Source: Rikenella microfusus
GTDB lineage: Bacteria; Bacteroidota; Bacteroidia; Bacteroidales; VadinHA17
Reading direction: 5' to 3'
Length of the DNA stretch: 64,000 nucleotides
Assembly: GCA_022736275.1 (NCBI GenBank)
Contig: DZBJ01000001.1
Location: forward strand, 62,001 to 126,000
Positions 45,050 to 53,482 of the stretch are shown here, piece by piece (the stretch's first letter is position 1; every line of letters starts with the position of its first letter). The position numbers and the translations under genes were made by a program. Under the pieces are notes generated by a model. The model saw only the letters and a program-made list of their open reading frames with translations, made no database searches and was not told the DNA's origin.

Positions 45050-46246
45050 TCAGTAGTATTTTTTGTTCATCTTTTCCGTCCTCCTCTTTTCGGCCAGAAC
45101 GAGGTAACCAAGGTAAGCTGAGACTGCCACCAGCAGTATGATTATGCTGTACCTTACTATGACGGCAGTTCCCGGTCCTTCGACAGGCGGTGATGCACCC
45201 TTGACAGTATGGCCAATGTCGATCCCGAACAGGTTTTTGACAAAAAAAAGAAGGAAAAAGGAGAGCAAGCCGGCTGCAACGGGAGTGGTTATCCATCCTG
45301 AGGCAATGTTACCCAGCAATTTCAGGTTGATATTCCTGATACCTTTGTATAGCCCTATTCCCAGCACTGCGCCGACCACCACCTGTGTACTTGAGACAGG
45401 TACCAGCGGAATGGGAGGAAGGCCTATCTTCATCATAATGCCGGAGAGTGCGGTTGATGAAAAGATGAAGAGAACCAGGGCCTGCGACAGCACTACCACG
45501 AATGCGGCTTCCGAGGAGAGTTCGAGGAGGTTGCTGCCGACCGTTTGCATCACCTTTTTGGAGAATGTGAGTATTCCTGCTGCCATGGCAACGGCCCCAA
45601 GAAAGAAGAGCTGCTGGGCACCTGTGAGGGTGAAGAAGCCGAAGCGGGCATCCTCAAGGGGGATACTGGGCACGAAGACCCCCATCACATTGGCGATGTT
45701 GTTTGCCCCGAGACTGTATGCTCCGAAGGCCCCGGCAATCAGCAGTCCGGTCCTGAGATAGGATTCGTATTTAAGAAGATGCACCTTAATCCTCCTCCGT
45801 GTGATCTTGACAATGTGATAAAGGCCGTAGGCGAAGAGGGCGCCAAGAACAGGACCTGTAATCCAGGTAGTTACAATCTGTGTCAGGGCCCTGGTATCAA
45901 CTGCGTTGTCGGTAAAAAAGTTCCAGCCGATAATTGCGCCCACTATTGCCTGAGTGGTTGAAACGGGAAGTCCCGCCCTGGTCATGAAATAGACCGTCAG
46001 TCCTGCCGCCAGGGCAACAGTAAAAGCGCCTCCCATGGCGTTCACCGATCCCAGACGGCCCAGGGTGTCGGATGCACCTGCACCCTGCAATACAGCTCCA
46101 AGGATTACACAGACCGAAGCAATGACGGCAGCCCTGACAAAGGATACCATCCTCGACCCGACGGCGGAGCCAAATACGTTGGCCGCATCATTGGCGCCGA
46201 GGGTCCACCCGAGAAAGAGGCCGCTGGTGATGAAGAGGAAGATCAT
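45050..46246 (-). CDS. Low-affinity inorganic phosphate transporter (Pit family)
   Basis: 398 residues, about ten membrane helices. The paired Pit signatures are present: GANDAANVFGSAVGSRMV near the N-terminus and GANNIANVMGVFVPSIP in the second half, plus GLPVSTTQAIVGAIIGW. It carries phosphate, probably as a metal complex, with protons or sodium. The DUF47 gene precedes it by 2 bp on the same strand, the usual regulator-transporter pair. Confidence 0.92.
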   Translation of the reverse strand: MIFLFITSGLFLGWTLGANDAANVFGSAVGSRMVSFVRAAVIASVCVILGAVLQGAGASDTLGRLGSVNAMGGAFTVALAAGLTVYFMTRAGLPVSTTQAIVGAIIGWNFFTDNAVDTRALTQIVTTWITGPVLGALFAYGLYHIVKITRRRIKVHLLKYESYLRTGLLIAGAFGAYSLGANNIANVMGVFVPSIPLEDARFGFFTLTGAQQLFFLGAVAMAAGILTFSKKVMQTVGSNLLELSSEAAFVVVLSQALVLFIFSSTALSGIMMKIGLPPIPLVPVSSTQVVVGAVLGIGLYKGIRNINLKLLGNIASGWITTPVAAGLLSFFLLFFVKNLFGIDIGHTVKGASPPVEGPGTAVIVRYSIIILLVAVSAYLGYLVLAEKRRTEKMNKKYY

Positions 46247-46248
46247 AG

Positions 46249-46899
46249 TCAGAGCATTTGCCTGATGGCCATCGATGCAAGCAGGTCAGCCGCTGCCTGT
46301 GCAGAGTCGGAGATATTCTCAATATGATGTGTAATATATCTTATATGAGCCTTCTCGGCCAGTGATAGATCATCCATCTCATGGAAAACCTTCTTCTTCA
46401 TCTGGAATGCAGCCTTATCTGTCTCCCTCTCAAAGAAATAGACTTTGATAAGCTTTTCCCTGATCAGATGTGGTTCACGGAAGAAGGCCCTTGCTGCAGG
46501 CAGTAGCTCTTCGGCGGCATTGCCTGACACTTCTGCAAGCGAAATGAAATCATTTACCAGCGATGCCGGTATATGTGGCATCTCAACGTAAAATTCGTTC
46601 AGTGATTTCTTGGCAGTATCTATGATCTCGTCAAGCTGCCAGAGCAGCTTGACCACCTCACTCCTTTGCTGGGGAAGAATAGAGTGAACTATCATGTCAT
46701 TCTCTATGCTTCTCTGAAGTTTGTCGGCTCTGCCTTCAAGTTCATCAATCCTGTTGAGATGATTCTGGAAGGCATCGTGATCACCTTTGACATAAGCCTT
46801 GACACCCTCCTTGAAGATAAGTATCCCTATATCAATAGTATCAAAGAATTCGTCTATCCTTACCGAGAGTTCCCTGGTTGTGCGGGTGAAGAGCGACAT
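46249..46899 (-). CDS. DUF47/PhoU-like phosphate transport accessory protein
   Basis: 216 residues, all-helical, with the PhoU-like core (FFDTIDIGILIFKEGVKAYVKGD, EDELEGRADKLQRSIE-like repeat, HHIENISDSAQAAADLL). Members are encoded directly before Pit transporters and are thought to regulate them. Here the gap to the transporter gene is 2 bp. Confidence 0.9.
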   Translation of the reverse strand: MSLFTRTTRELSVRIDEFFDTIDIGILIFKEGVKAYVKGDHDAFQNHLNRIDELEGRADKLQRSIENDMIVHSILPQQRSEVVKLLWQLDEIIDTAKKSLNEFYVEMPHIPASLVNDFISLAEVSGNAAEELLPAARAFFREPHLIREKLIKVYFFERETDKAAFQMKKKVFHEMDDLSLAEKAHIRYITHHIENISDSAQAAADLLASMAIRQML

Positions 46900-46922
46900 A
46901 TGCCTGATAATGTTGGTTAAGA

Positions 46923-46930
46923 CAAATATA
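46923..46930 (-). promoter_or_regulatory. Bacteroidetes -7 element (TATATTTG) before the DUF47-pit operon
   Basis: Exact TAnnTTTG on the complement, 23 bp before the ATG at 46899. No -33 box is present at the normal distance. Confidence 0.35.
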
Positions 46931-46957
46931 TTAAGAAAACCAAAGTGTTCTGGTCAT

Positions 46958-48328
46958 TCAGAAATCAATAATTCTCTCAACGCGGTGATTTTTAAGATAG
47001 CTCTTTATTATAACCTGTATGTCGCGGTTGTCAGCTGCCTTTTTTATGCATTCATGCACAGCAGCCAGCCCGAACCCGATGTCATCCACACAGAAGTATC
47101 CGAAGCCCTCATATTTGCCGTTGACAATCTTGACAACAGATCGCTCATAACTGTCACGGCCCCGGTCAATGATAAAAAAGTTTCTCTCCCTGAAAATGAA
47201 CTCATCGAGAGCCATCAGCGCCCTTTCATTGTACGATTTGGGATTTTCCTCACCGCAGCATGCTCCTCTGCACAGACTGACCTGCCTGTGGAAGCAGGGG
47301 CCGTCAGTATCATACGTTCCGGAGAGTTTCTGGCAAAGACAGAATTCGCTGATTATCTGCTCCAGCTTGGCCCGGGCCTTGTCACGTGAGGAAAACAGGG
47401 AGAGAGGGACCTCGTCATCTTTGACATTCCGGTATTCAAACCTGATGTAATTGTTGTTATCAGTATAACTGTAAATACCCCAGCGGAATCCGGTACGTCT
47501 CTGGGCCCTGTTATAGAGAGGTTTCCTGCTCTTGATCTCTGCTGATTCCAGCAAAAGGGCTATTAGTTCGCTCCCGGTCCGCTCCCATGAGATGTCAGCT
47601 ATCTTTGATCTCATTTCCATAGCCCTTCCCGAAGTATTGTTCGAGAGGTGGGTATTTATCCTCTGACTCAGGTTGCGGCTCTTGCCAACATAAATGACCT
47701 CACCCTTTTCATCATAAAAATAGTAGATGCCCGGTTCCTCCGGCATTTCTGCCAGTCTTGCCGTGTCAAGAGACGGGTGAAGCTTTGCAGTCTTCCTGTT
47801 TTTTATCAGGCTGCCGGATTTCAGCGCCCTGTCCTTTTCCAGCAGCAGTTCCAGAAGCCTGACAGTGGCCATCGCATCACCGGAAGCCCTGTGTCTTCCG
47901 TTAATTTCAATATCAAGATCCTTGCACAGGTTCCCCAGGCTGTACGACCTGTGACCGGGAAGCAGTTTTCTGCTGAGTGATACGGTGTCAAGGAGAGGTC
48001 TTTTGAAATTGTAACCCAGCATGCCGAACTCCTGCCTGATAAATGAATAGTCAAACATTGCATTGTGGGCAACAAAAACTTTGCCTTCAGTTATCTCAAC
48101 GATCTTTTTTGCCACCTCATAGAATTTTGGTGCATCTTCAACCATCTCATTGGTGATACCGGTCATTGAGGTGATGAAGTAAGGTATGTTTCGCTCCGGG
48201 TTGATCAGTGTGGAGTACTCATCAATGACCCGGCTGCCATCATGAATGTAAACAGCTATCTCGGTAATCCTCTCATGCCTGGCGCTTCCCCCGGTGGTCT
48301 CTATGTCGATGACAGCATACACTTTCAA
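46958..48328 (-). CDS. DnaQ-type exonuclease fused to a UvrC-like GIY-YIG nuclease
   Basis: 456 residues from a TTG start (KVYAVIDIETTGG). Residues 1-175 are a DEDDh 3'-5' exonuclease (VIDIETTGG, VFVAHNAMFDYSFI, HRASGDAMATVRLLE). Residues ~205-300 are a GIY-YIG domain (PGIYYFYDEKGEVIYVGKSRNLSQRI). A cysteine-bearing region follows (CLCQ, CFHRQVSLCRGACCGE), as in UvrC/Cho. Such epsilon-Cho fusions are widespread and believed to act in DNA repair. It is monocistronic. Confidence 0.9.
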   Translation of the reverse strand: MKVYAVIDIETTGGSARHERITEIAVYIHDGSRVIDEYSTLINPERNIPYFITSMTGITNEMVEDAPKFYEVAKKIVEITEGKVFVAHNAMFDYSFIRQEFGMLGYNFKRPLLDTVSLSRKLLPGHRSYSLGNLCKDLDIEINGRHRASGDAMATVRLLELLLEKDRALKSGSLIKNRKTAKLHPSLDTARLAEMPEEPGIYYFYDEKGEVIYVGKSRNLSQRINTHLSNNTSGRAMEMRSKIADISWERTGSELIALLLESAEIKSRKPLYNRAQRRTGFRWGIYSYTDNNNYIRFEYRNVKDDEVPLSLFSSRDKARAKLEQIISEFCLCQKLSGTYDTDGPCFHRQVSLCRGACCGEENPKSYNERALMALDEFIFRERNFFIIDRGRDSYERSVVKIVNGKYEGFGYFCVDDIGFGLAAVHECIKKAADNRDIQVIIKSYLKNHRVERIIDF

Positions 48329-48375
48329 TGGAAAGCTCTAAGATAATTACTTTTAATCCTGCCGCGAATTATTCA

Positions 48376-48383
48376 TAAATTTG
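48376..48383 (+). promoter_or_regulatory. Bacteroidetes -7 element (TAAATTTG) before the class IV aminotransferase
   Basis: Exact TAnnTTTG match 17 bp before ATG 48401. Upstream TTTTA at 48351-48355 is an imperfect -33 box at the right distance. Confidence 0.42.
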
Positions 48384-48400
48384 GGGTAAACAGTGATGTC

Positions 48401-49237
48401 ATGGAATGGTGCGGTAAATTTTTCTATCTCGACGGGAACATCATGCCTGCGGGCCATGATGACGAGGTCGTCCCGGGTGAGGTCTCCTTCTACGAGGTGA
48501 TCAGGGTCAGGGAAGGGATCCCCCTTTTCTTTGATGACCATATGAAGCGGATGAGCGCCGGGATATCAACCAGATATGAACTTCACGAGGATCTCTCCGA
48601 ACGGGTCAGGGAGGGCCTCGATGCTCTGGTCAGGCAGGAGTCGTACCCGGAAATCAATGTAAGGGTTACAGTGACCTTCCCCCGGCAGGTTTGCTCACTG
48701 CATATATCCTACATACCCTCTTCATATCCTGATGAGGCTATGATCCGTGAAGGGGTAAGCCTGATCTTGTACCATGCCGAAAGATTAAATCCCGGAGTGA
48801 AGGTCCTGAACAAGAGGCTTCGTCTTTCAGTCAATGAGGCGCTGGGGAGAAGGAAGGCCTATGAAGCCCTCCTGGTCAACAGTGATGGCTTTATTACTGA
48901 AGGAAGCAGGTCAAATGTTTTCTTTTTGACTGGAAAAGGCACGATCCATACTGCTCCTGATAAAATGGTTCTTTCAGGCATTACGCGCGGTTATGTAACG
49001 GAGATCATCAGGAAGGAAGAGTTTGACCTGATTTATGAAGCTGTCAGGGAGGCTGAGATCAGCCGGTTCAGGTCAGTCTTCATAACAGGCACATCGCCGA
49101 TGGTTCTGCCGGTGCAAAAAATTGAAAATCAGACGTATGAAGTAGATAATCCGATTGTGGAGAGAATCCGGCAGCTCTACACCGGAATGGCCGGGGAAAG
49201 TATCCGGAGGTTTAAGTTGAATAAAAGCCGGGATTAA
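48401..49237 (+). CDS. Class IV PLP-dependent aminotransferase
   Basis: 278 residues. The fold type IV pattern is clear: VSFYEVIRVREGIPLFFDDHMKRM near residue 29, the PLP lysine in LNKRLRLSVNE (near residue 137), and ALLVNSDGFITEGSRSNVFF (near residue 158), then LSGITRG. The family includes branched-chain aminotransferase, D-amino-acid transaminase and aminodeoxychorismate lyase; the sequence alone does not decide, and there is no biosynthetic neighbour. A TAnnTTTG element sits 17 bp upstream. Confidence 0.85.
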   Translation: MEWCGKFFYLDGNIMPAGHDDEVVPGEVSFYEVIRVREGIPLFFDDHMKRMSAGISTRYELHEDLSERVREGLDALVRQESYPEINVRVTVTFPRQVCSLHISYIPSSYPDEAMIREGVSLILYHAERLNPGVKVLNKRLRLSVNEALGRRKAYEALLVNSDGFITEGSRSNVFFLTGKGTIHTAPDKMVLSGITRGYVTEIIRKEEFDLIYEAVREAEISRFRSVFITGTSPMVLPVQKIENQTYEVDNPIVERIRQLYTGMAGESIRRFKLNKSRD

Positions 49238-49249
49238 TTTTTATATTTG
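49217..49249 (+). promoter_or_regulatory. Bacteroidetes promoter before the 95-residue gene
   Basis: TTG (49217-49219) and TATATTTG (49242-49249) are separated by 22 bp. The predicted leader before ATG 49266 is about 10 nt. The promoter overlaps the last codons of the aminotransferase gene. Confidence 0.45.
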
Positions 49250-49265
49250 CATTAAAGCAACAGCA

Positions 49266-49553
49266 ATGGCCAGCATAAAAAACCTTAAGAAGGATATCGA
49301 CTATCTCTTTTTTGAACTTATCTCCGACTGTTTCATGTTCACGAGCATTCATGAAGGCCAGAAAAAGGCCGAAGCCCAGGAGCTTATTGAAGAGGCAGTG
49401 AGCATGCGCAATGATTTCATTGACCGGGTCAATAATCCGGATGGAAAAGACAATCCTCCCCTTGTAAAGGCCTATTACACCACCCTTCAGAAGGAACTCC
49501 TTGAAAAGGTTGACGGCTATTTTGAGCGACTGAGCAAGATCTCCAGGGCATAG
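49266..49553 (+). CDS. Small conserved-looking hypothetical protein (95 aa)
   Basis: An all-helical, highly charged soluble protein (KNLKKDIDYLFFELISDCF, GQKKAEAQELIEEAV, LQKELLEKVDGYFERL) with no signal peptide or cysteine motif. I do not recognise a family. It has its own promoter and good codon structure, and follows the aminotransferase by 28 bp. The tandem-repeat block begins right after its stop. Confidence 0.6.
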   Translation: MASIKNLKKDIDYLFFELISDCFMFTSIHEGQKKAEAQELIEEAVSMRNDFIDRVNNPDGKDNPPLVKAYYTTLQKELLEKVDGYFERLSKISRA

Positions 49554-49557
49554 CCCC

Positions 49558-49712
49558 CAGTCGGCAGTAACCAGTCAGCAGTCGGCAGCAAAAATAGTCG
49601 GCAGTCGCCAGCCAGCAGTCGGCAGTAACCAGTCAGCAGTCGGCAGCAAAAATAGTCGGCAGTCGCCAGCCAGCAGTCGGCAGCAAAAAGAAATAGTCGG
49701 CATTCGGCAAAT
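49558..49712. repeat. 58-bp perfect tandem duplication plus partial third copy
   Basis: Copy 1 is 49558-49615 and copy 2 is 49616-49673, identical over 58 bp. A degenerate partial copy runs to about 49712. The unit itself is made of CAGTCGGCAG and near variants (CAGTCGCCAG, CAGTCAGCAG) with an AAAAATAG spacer. Confidence 0.9.
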
Positions 49713-49757
49713 ATCGGATTCACTGAAGACTGGGGACTGAAGACTGCAGGCTAACCT

Positions 49758-50756
49758 TCACATCCATTTCATTATCTCCACGTTGCACCTGCTGCATCGG
49801 CCTCCGTCAGTCAGACCGGTCATTGTAACAGCATACCCCGATCGCCTGACCACCGTTGCCCTGCAGAATGGACACAGGGTGTCACTTCCGGCATCACGCC
49901 CCGGCATGTTGCCGGTATAAACAAAATCAAGAGACTCTTCGGCAACCTCCTTTAACTTCAGGATTGTCTCTACAGGGGTAGGAGGGTCATTCCTTTTATG
50001 CATCGGGAAATAACGGCTGAGATGGAGGGGCACACCTCTTCCAGCGTTCTCAGCTATCCACTGACTCTCCCGCCTCATCTCCTCTGCGGAGTCGTTCAAC
50101 CCGGGGAGGATCAGGGTTGTTATCTCAAGATGTCTTCCTGATGATGCAACCATTTTTATTGCATCCAGGACAGGCTGCAGTGTTGCTCCGGTGTAGCTCC
50201 TGTAAAAATCATTACTGAAAGCTTTAAGGTCTATGTTGAAAGCATCTATGACCATGATCAGTTCAGCAAGTGGCTCTCTGTTTATGTACCCGTTGGTTAC
50301 CATCACGTTACGTAGCCCGGCAGCGGAGGCAAGGCGGGCACAGTCGGTGACGTATTCAAACCAGATAACCGGTTCGTTATAGGTAAATGCCAGGCCTGTG
50401 TTTCCGCCTGCCGCCAGGGCTTGTCTGACAAGTTCCTGCGGTGCAAGCTTCCTGGAATGGTCAGGAACGGCAGATTGTGAAATATGATAATTCTGGCAGA
50501 AGTCGCATTTAAGATTGCATCCGTACGACCCAACTGAAAGGATTGAGGTCCCCGGGAAGAAGTGATAGAGCGGCTTCTTTTCAATGGGATCAAGACCATA
50601 GCCCGAGATGATACCGTAGGTAGATAATGAAACCTCACCATTACGATTCACTCTCACACCGCAGACCCCGCTGCCTCCGGGTGTGATCAGGCATGAGTGG
50701 GGACAGAGAAGGCATCTCAGTCTCCGCTCGTCTTCATGTTTTTCCCATAGCTGCAT
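49758..50756 (-). CDS. amrS: AmmeMemoRadiSam-system radical SAM enzyme
   Basis: 332 residues. The radical SAM cluster motif is CNLKCDFC (CxxxCxxC) near residue 79, preceded by GTSILSVGSYG and an N-terminal cysteine-rich segment (CLLCPHSCLITPGGSGVC). A C-terminal zinc-ribbon-like part (CPFC...CSRC) follows. In many genomes it is encoded with AmmeMemoRadiSam A and B proteins; here neither is nearby. The reaction is not established beyond radical SAM chemistry. It is flanked by repeats and transcribed away from the sugar-oxidation genes. Confidence 0.9.
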   Translation of the reverse strand: MQLWEKHEDERRLRCLLCPHSCLITPGGSGVCGVRVNRNGEVSLSTYGIISGYGLDPIEKKPLYHFFPGTSILSVGSYGCNLKCDFCQNYHISQSAVPDHSRKLAPQELVRQALAAGGNTGLAFTYNEPVIWFEYVTDCARLASAAGLRNVMVTNGYINREPLAELIMVIDAFNIDLKAFSNDFYRSYTGATLQPVLDAIKMVASSGRHLEITTLILPGLNDSAEEMRRESQWIAENAGRGVPLHLSRYFPMHKRNDPPTPVETILKLKEVAEESLDFVYTGNMPGRDAGSDTLCPFCRATVVRRSGYAVTMTGLTDGGRCSRCNVEIMKWM

Positions 50757-50790
50757 CAGGGATGTTGTTTTTATCTTATAAATTTAATGT

Positions 50791-50798
50791 TATTTTTG
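50791..50798 (+). promoter_or_regulatory. Bacteroidetes -7 element (TATTTTTG) before the TIM-barrel isomerase gene
   Basis: Exact TAnnTTTG with a TTG 23 bp upstream (50765-50767), slightly longer than usual. The leader would be about 60 nt and includes an inverted CAGTCGGCAG-type repeat at 50808-50833. Confidence 0.35.
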
Positions 50799-50864
50799 CT
50801 TACCGGTAGCTGCCTGCGGCAATCTGCCGACTGCTTCATAAACTTCTAACCTAAATCTGACGCA

Positions 50865-51716
50865 ATGACAACCAGAAGAAACTTCGTCAGACAATCAGCT
50901 CTTGTGGTGGCAGCAATGCCACTGATAAACAGGGATATGCTTGCATCACCCTTACTGACCAAAAAAACAGGACTGGCTCTTTACACCATCCGTGATGCTA
51001 TGAGAAAGGATCCGGCCGCAGCTCTTGAAGAGGCAGCATCGATAGGTTATAACTGGGTGGAAGCAGCAGACCACAGGGACCGGAAGTTCTACGGTTACGA
51101 GCCAAAGGAGTTCGGGAAACTTGTAAAGAAGACGGGTATGGTGCCACTCAGTTCGCACAGCCAGATTTTGCCTGATAATCATGAACAGATGATTGATGAT
51201 GCTGCAGAGGCAGGAATGGAATACATCATGCTGCCATCCCTTCCCGGGGACTGGAGCAGCACCCTGGACGGTTACAAGAGAAGCGCCGATTTCTTCAACA
51301 CGGCAGGGGAGAAGTGCAGGAAGGCAGGCATCACCTTCGGGTTTCATAATCACCAGATAGAATTTAAGGAGATAAACGGCCGCGTTCCGTATGACGTGCT
51401 TCTTGAGAACACCGATCCGAAGCTGGTCACCTTTGAGCTGGACCTTGCATGGATTACTGCTGCAGGAAAGGACCCGGTCGCCTATTTCAGGAAATTCCCG
51501 GGTCGCTTTGAGGTATGGCATATGAAGGATCTTACCCCTGAAAAGCAGGATGCCACCCTTGGAGAAGGGATCATTGATTTTAAGCCCATCATGGCTGAAG
51601 CAAAGACCGCCGGCATGAAATACTGGTTCCTGGAACAGGATAACTGCCTTACGCATACTCCCATGGAGAGCATTGCAATCAGCCGCAGTTATTACCTGGA
51701 CAAGCTTCTGAAGTAA
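50865..51716 (+). CDS. Exported sugar phosphate isomerase/epimerase-like TIM-barrel protein
   Basis: 283 residues with a Tat-type signal (TTRRNFVRQSALVVAAMPL). The xylose-isomerase-like barrel follows, with metal-binding blocks HNHQIEFKE near residue 165, FELDLAWITAAG, VWHMKDLTPEKQ and YWFLEQD. Relatives act on free or keto-sugars, including 3-keto-glycoside eliminases and hydratases. The neighbouring Gfo/Idh/MocA and DUF1080 genes support a role in periplasmic keto-sugar metabolism (inference). It converges on the frameshifted Gfo/Idh/MocA gene. Confidence 0.8.
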   Translation: MTTRRNFVRQSALVVAAMPLINRDMLASPLLTKKTGLALYTIRDAMRKDPAAALEEAASIGYNWVEAADHRDRKFYGYEPKEFGKLVKKTGMVPLSSHSQILPDNHEQMIDDAAEAGMEYIMLPSLPGDWSSTLDGYKRSADFFNTAGEKCRKAGITFGFHNHQIEFKEINGRVPYDVLLENTDPKLVTFELDLAWITAAGKDPVAYFRKFPGRFEVWHMKDLTPEKQDATLGEGIIDFKPIMAEAKTAGMKYWFLEQDNCLTHTPMESIAISRSYYLDKLLK

Positions 51717-51718
51717 TA

Positions 51719-52868
51719 TCAGACAGCAGTCCTGGCCGATTTGTTCCTTGCGGAAGAGACCACAGCCTCAAGAAACTTCATTCCCCTGGCGCCCTCATAT
51801 ATTCCGGGATAGTCTGCTACGGTATGGCGGCTGCTGCCTTCTGCATCAGCAATGATATCAAGCGCAAAATTCCTGTAGAGGTTTGCGAAGGCTTCTATGA
51901 ATCCTTCCGGATGGCCTGCCGGCATTCTTGTATGCCTGAGTGCAGCCATGCCCGCACCGGTGAAGGAGGTGCCGGTGCGAATGATCTGAACAGGTTTGTC
52001 GGGCCACATGACCGTGAGAGTATTGGGCTCCATCTGTCTCCAGGTCAGGCTTCCCTTGTCTCCGTAGATTCTAACCGACAGATTGTTCTCCTCGCCCGTG
52101 GCTATCTGGCTGGCAAGAAGGGTGCCCCCTGCCCCGTTGCTGAACAGAAGGAAAACGCTCCCGTCATCATCAAGGACTCTGCCGGGCACCACTGAACGGA
52201 GGTCCGCCGACAGGGCTGCCACTTCGAGTCCGGATACATAACTCGGCCAGGTTGAAGGCATGGGTTCCAATGTCAGCCATTGCCCCTGCAATGCCTGCCC
52301 TGGACGGGTCTGATCTCCATGCAGCCTGCCTGTTGCCTGTCATCTCAACGGGAGATGAGAGCCATCCCTGGAAGTACTCGACAACCACTTTCCTGACTGG
52401 TCCTATCTCACCTCCGAGAACCATCTCGCGGGCAAGCTTGACCATGGGATAACCAGTATAGTTGTGTGTCAGGCAGAAGAGCCTGCCGGTCCGTTTCACC
52501 GTCTCCTGAAGGTCAATGGCTTCGGCCACACTCATGCAGAGAGGCTTGTCGCACAGAACATGGAACCCCGCCTCCAGGGCCATCTTCGCCGGACCGTAAT
52601 GCAGATGGTTCGGAGTGACCACCGTTAAGACGTGCGGCCTGACATCTCCGGGAAGGTGGCTCTCTCGGTTGATCATCTCCTGCCATGCAGGGTAGACGCG
52701 TGACCTCTCCAGACCCTCCCTGGCGCCCGTTGTGACTGATACGGCAGTGTCACTGCTGAAGGCGCCGCAGACCAGTTCAGAGAGGCCGTCAAGACGAGCT
52801 GCCATGCGGTGCACCGGGCCTATGAGTGATCCCTCACCGCCACCGATCATTCCCATTCTCAGTTTCAT
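51719..52868 (-). pseudogene. Gfo/Idh/MocA oxidoreductase interrupted by a one-base frameshift
   Basis: Two overlapping minus-strand frames (52868-52170 and 52291-51719) together give one normal oxidoreductase of about 382 residues. The N-terminal part has LRMGMIGGGEGSLIGPVHRMA, TPNHLHYGPAKMAL and DKPLCMSVAEA. At DIGTHAFNLAE the frame is lost. Removing one base near 52240 joins it to YVSGLEVAALSADLRSVVPG, continuing through the substrate domain to the end. Either an assembly/sequencing error or a recent mutation. The gene starts within the stop of the upstream 161-residue gene (4-bp overlap). Confidence 0.85.
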
Positions 52869-53350
52869 GATTCTGTCTCCGATGAGGACATATTATCCCC
52901 TTTAATTTCTATCCCGTGACGTTTGCAGAAATCCTCGACAGCTTCCATAATTGAAGCCGTGCGCCCGGGATAATAAGTTCCCAGCTTAAGTCTGACTTTT
53001 TTTTCATCAGTAAGAAAATCAATAACCAGCGGCCTGAACTCAACAGCCCTTAGCGAAGCGGGAGTGAAGATCACAGGGGTGCTGTAAAAATCCTGCCTTA
53101 AAACTATTCTCTCATCGCCAACCCTGATATATCTCTCCGTAAATCCAAGTCCCGACCCGATAAGCCAGAGCCCAAACAGCAGCAGAAAAGCCATGGCAAT
53201 CCAGGCAGTTGTCACTGAAGCAGCAGTTCCTCTGATGCTGATCAGAAACCATACGGTCACGACAAGGCATACCACCCCCAGAAGTATCCTGAGGCTCCTG
53301 CCCAACCTTGTATTTTCATTCAGTTCGATGCTAAAATATGTTTCAGCCAT
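52865..53350 (-). CDS. Membrane protein with PH-like C-terminal domain, unknown function
   Basis: 161 residues. Two hydrophobic helices (about 19-39 and 49-68) are followed by a soluble region with the strand pattern RYIRVGDERIVLRQDFYSTP and LRAVEFRPLVIDFLTDEKKVRLKL, which resembles a bacterial PH domain. The family is uncertain. Its stop overlaps the start of the frameshifted Gfo/Idh/MocA gene by 4 bp, so the two were co-translated. Confidence 0.6.
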   Translation of the reverse strand: MAETYFSIELNENTRLGRSLRILLGVVCLVVTVWFLISIRGTAASVTTAWIAMAFLLLFGLWLIGSGLGFTERYIRVGDERIVLRQDFYSTPVIFTPASLRAVEFRPLVIDFLTDEKKVRLKLGTYYPGRTASIMEAVEDFCKRHGIEIKGDNMSSSETES

Positions 53351-53482
53351 ATATGTTCCTTTAATGCAATTTACTGTTTTCTGAAGATAACTGAAGGGAT
53401 TTAAATATCATTTCACGGTTTTATTTTACGGATGAATTACTTATTTTTAGACTTTGATATGAGCTTTTTAACCACCTGAAAA

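Noticed and set aside
49558-49712. Possible CRISPR array
   Set aside because: The 58-bp copies are directly adjacent with no variable spacers, there are only two full copies, and no cas genes are nearby.
49517-49723. A minus-strand open frame through the tandem-repeat block giving a repetitive cysteine/leucine-rich peptide
   Set aside because: It is only the translation of the repeat units. It overlaps the end of a convincing gene, and repeat length, not selection, explains the lack of stops.
51719-52868. Treating the two overlapping minus-strand frames as two separate genes
   Set aside because: Each half has only part of the Gfo/Idh/MocA fold, and the junction sequence resumes exactly where the other frame stops matching the family.
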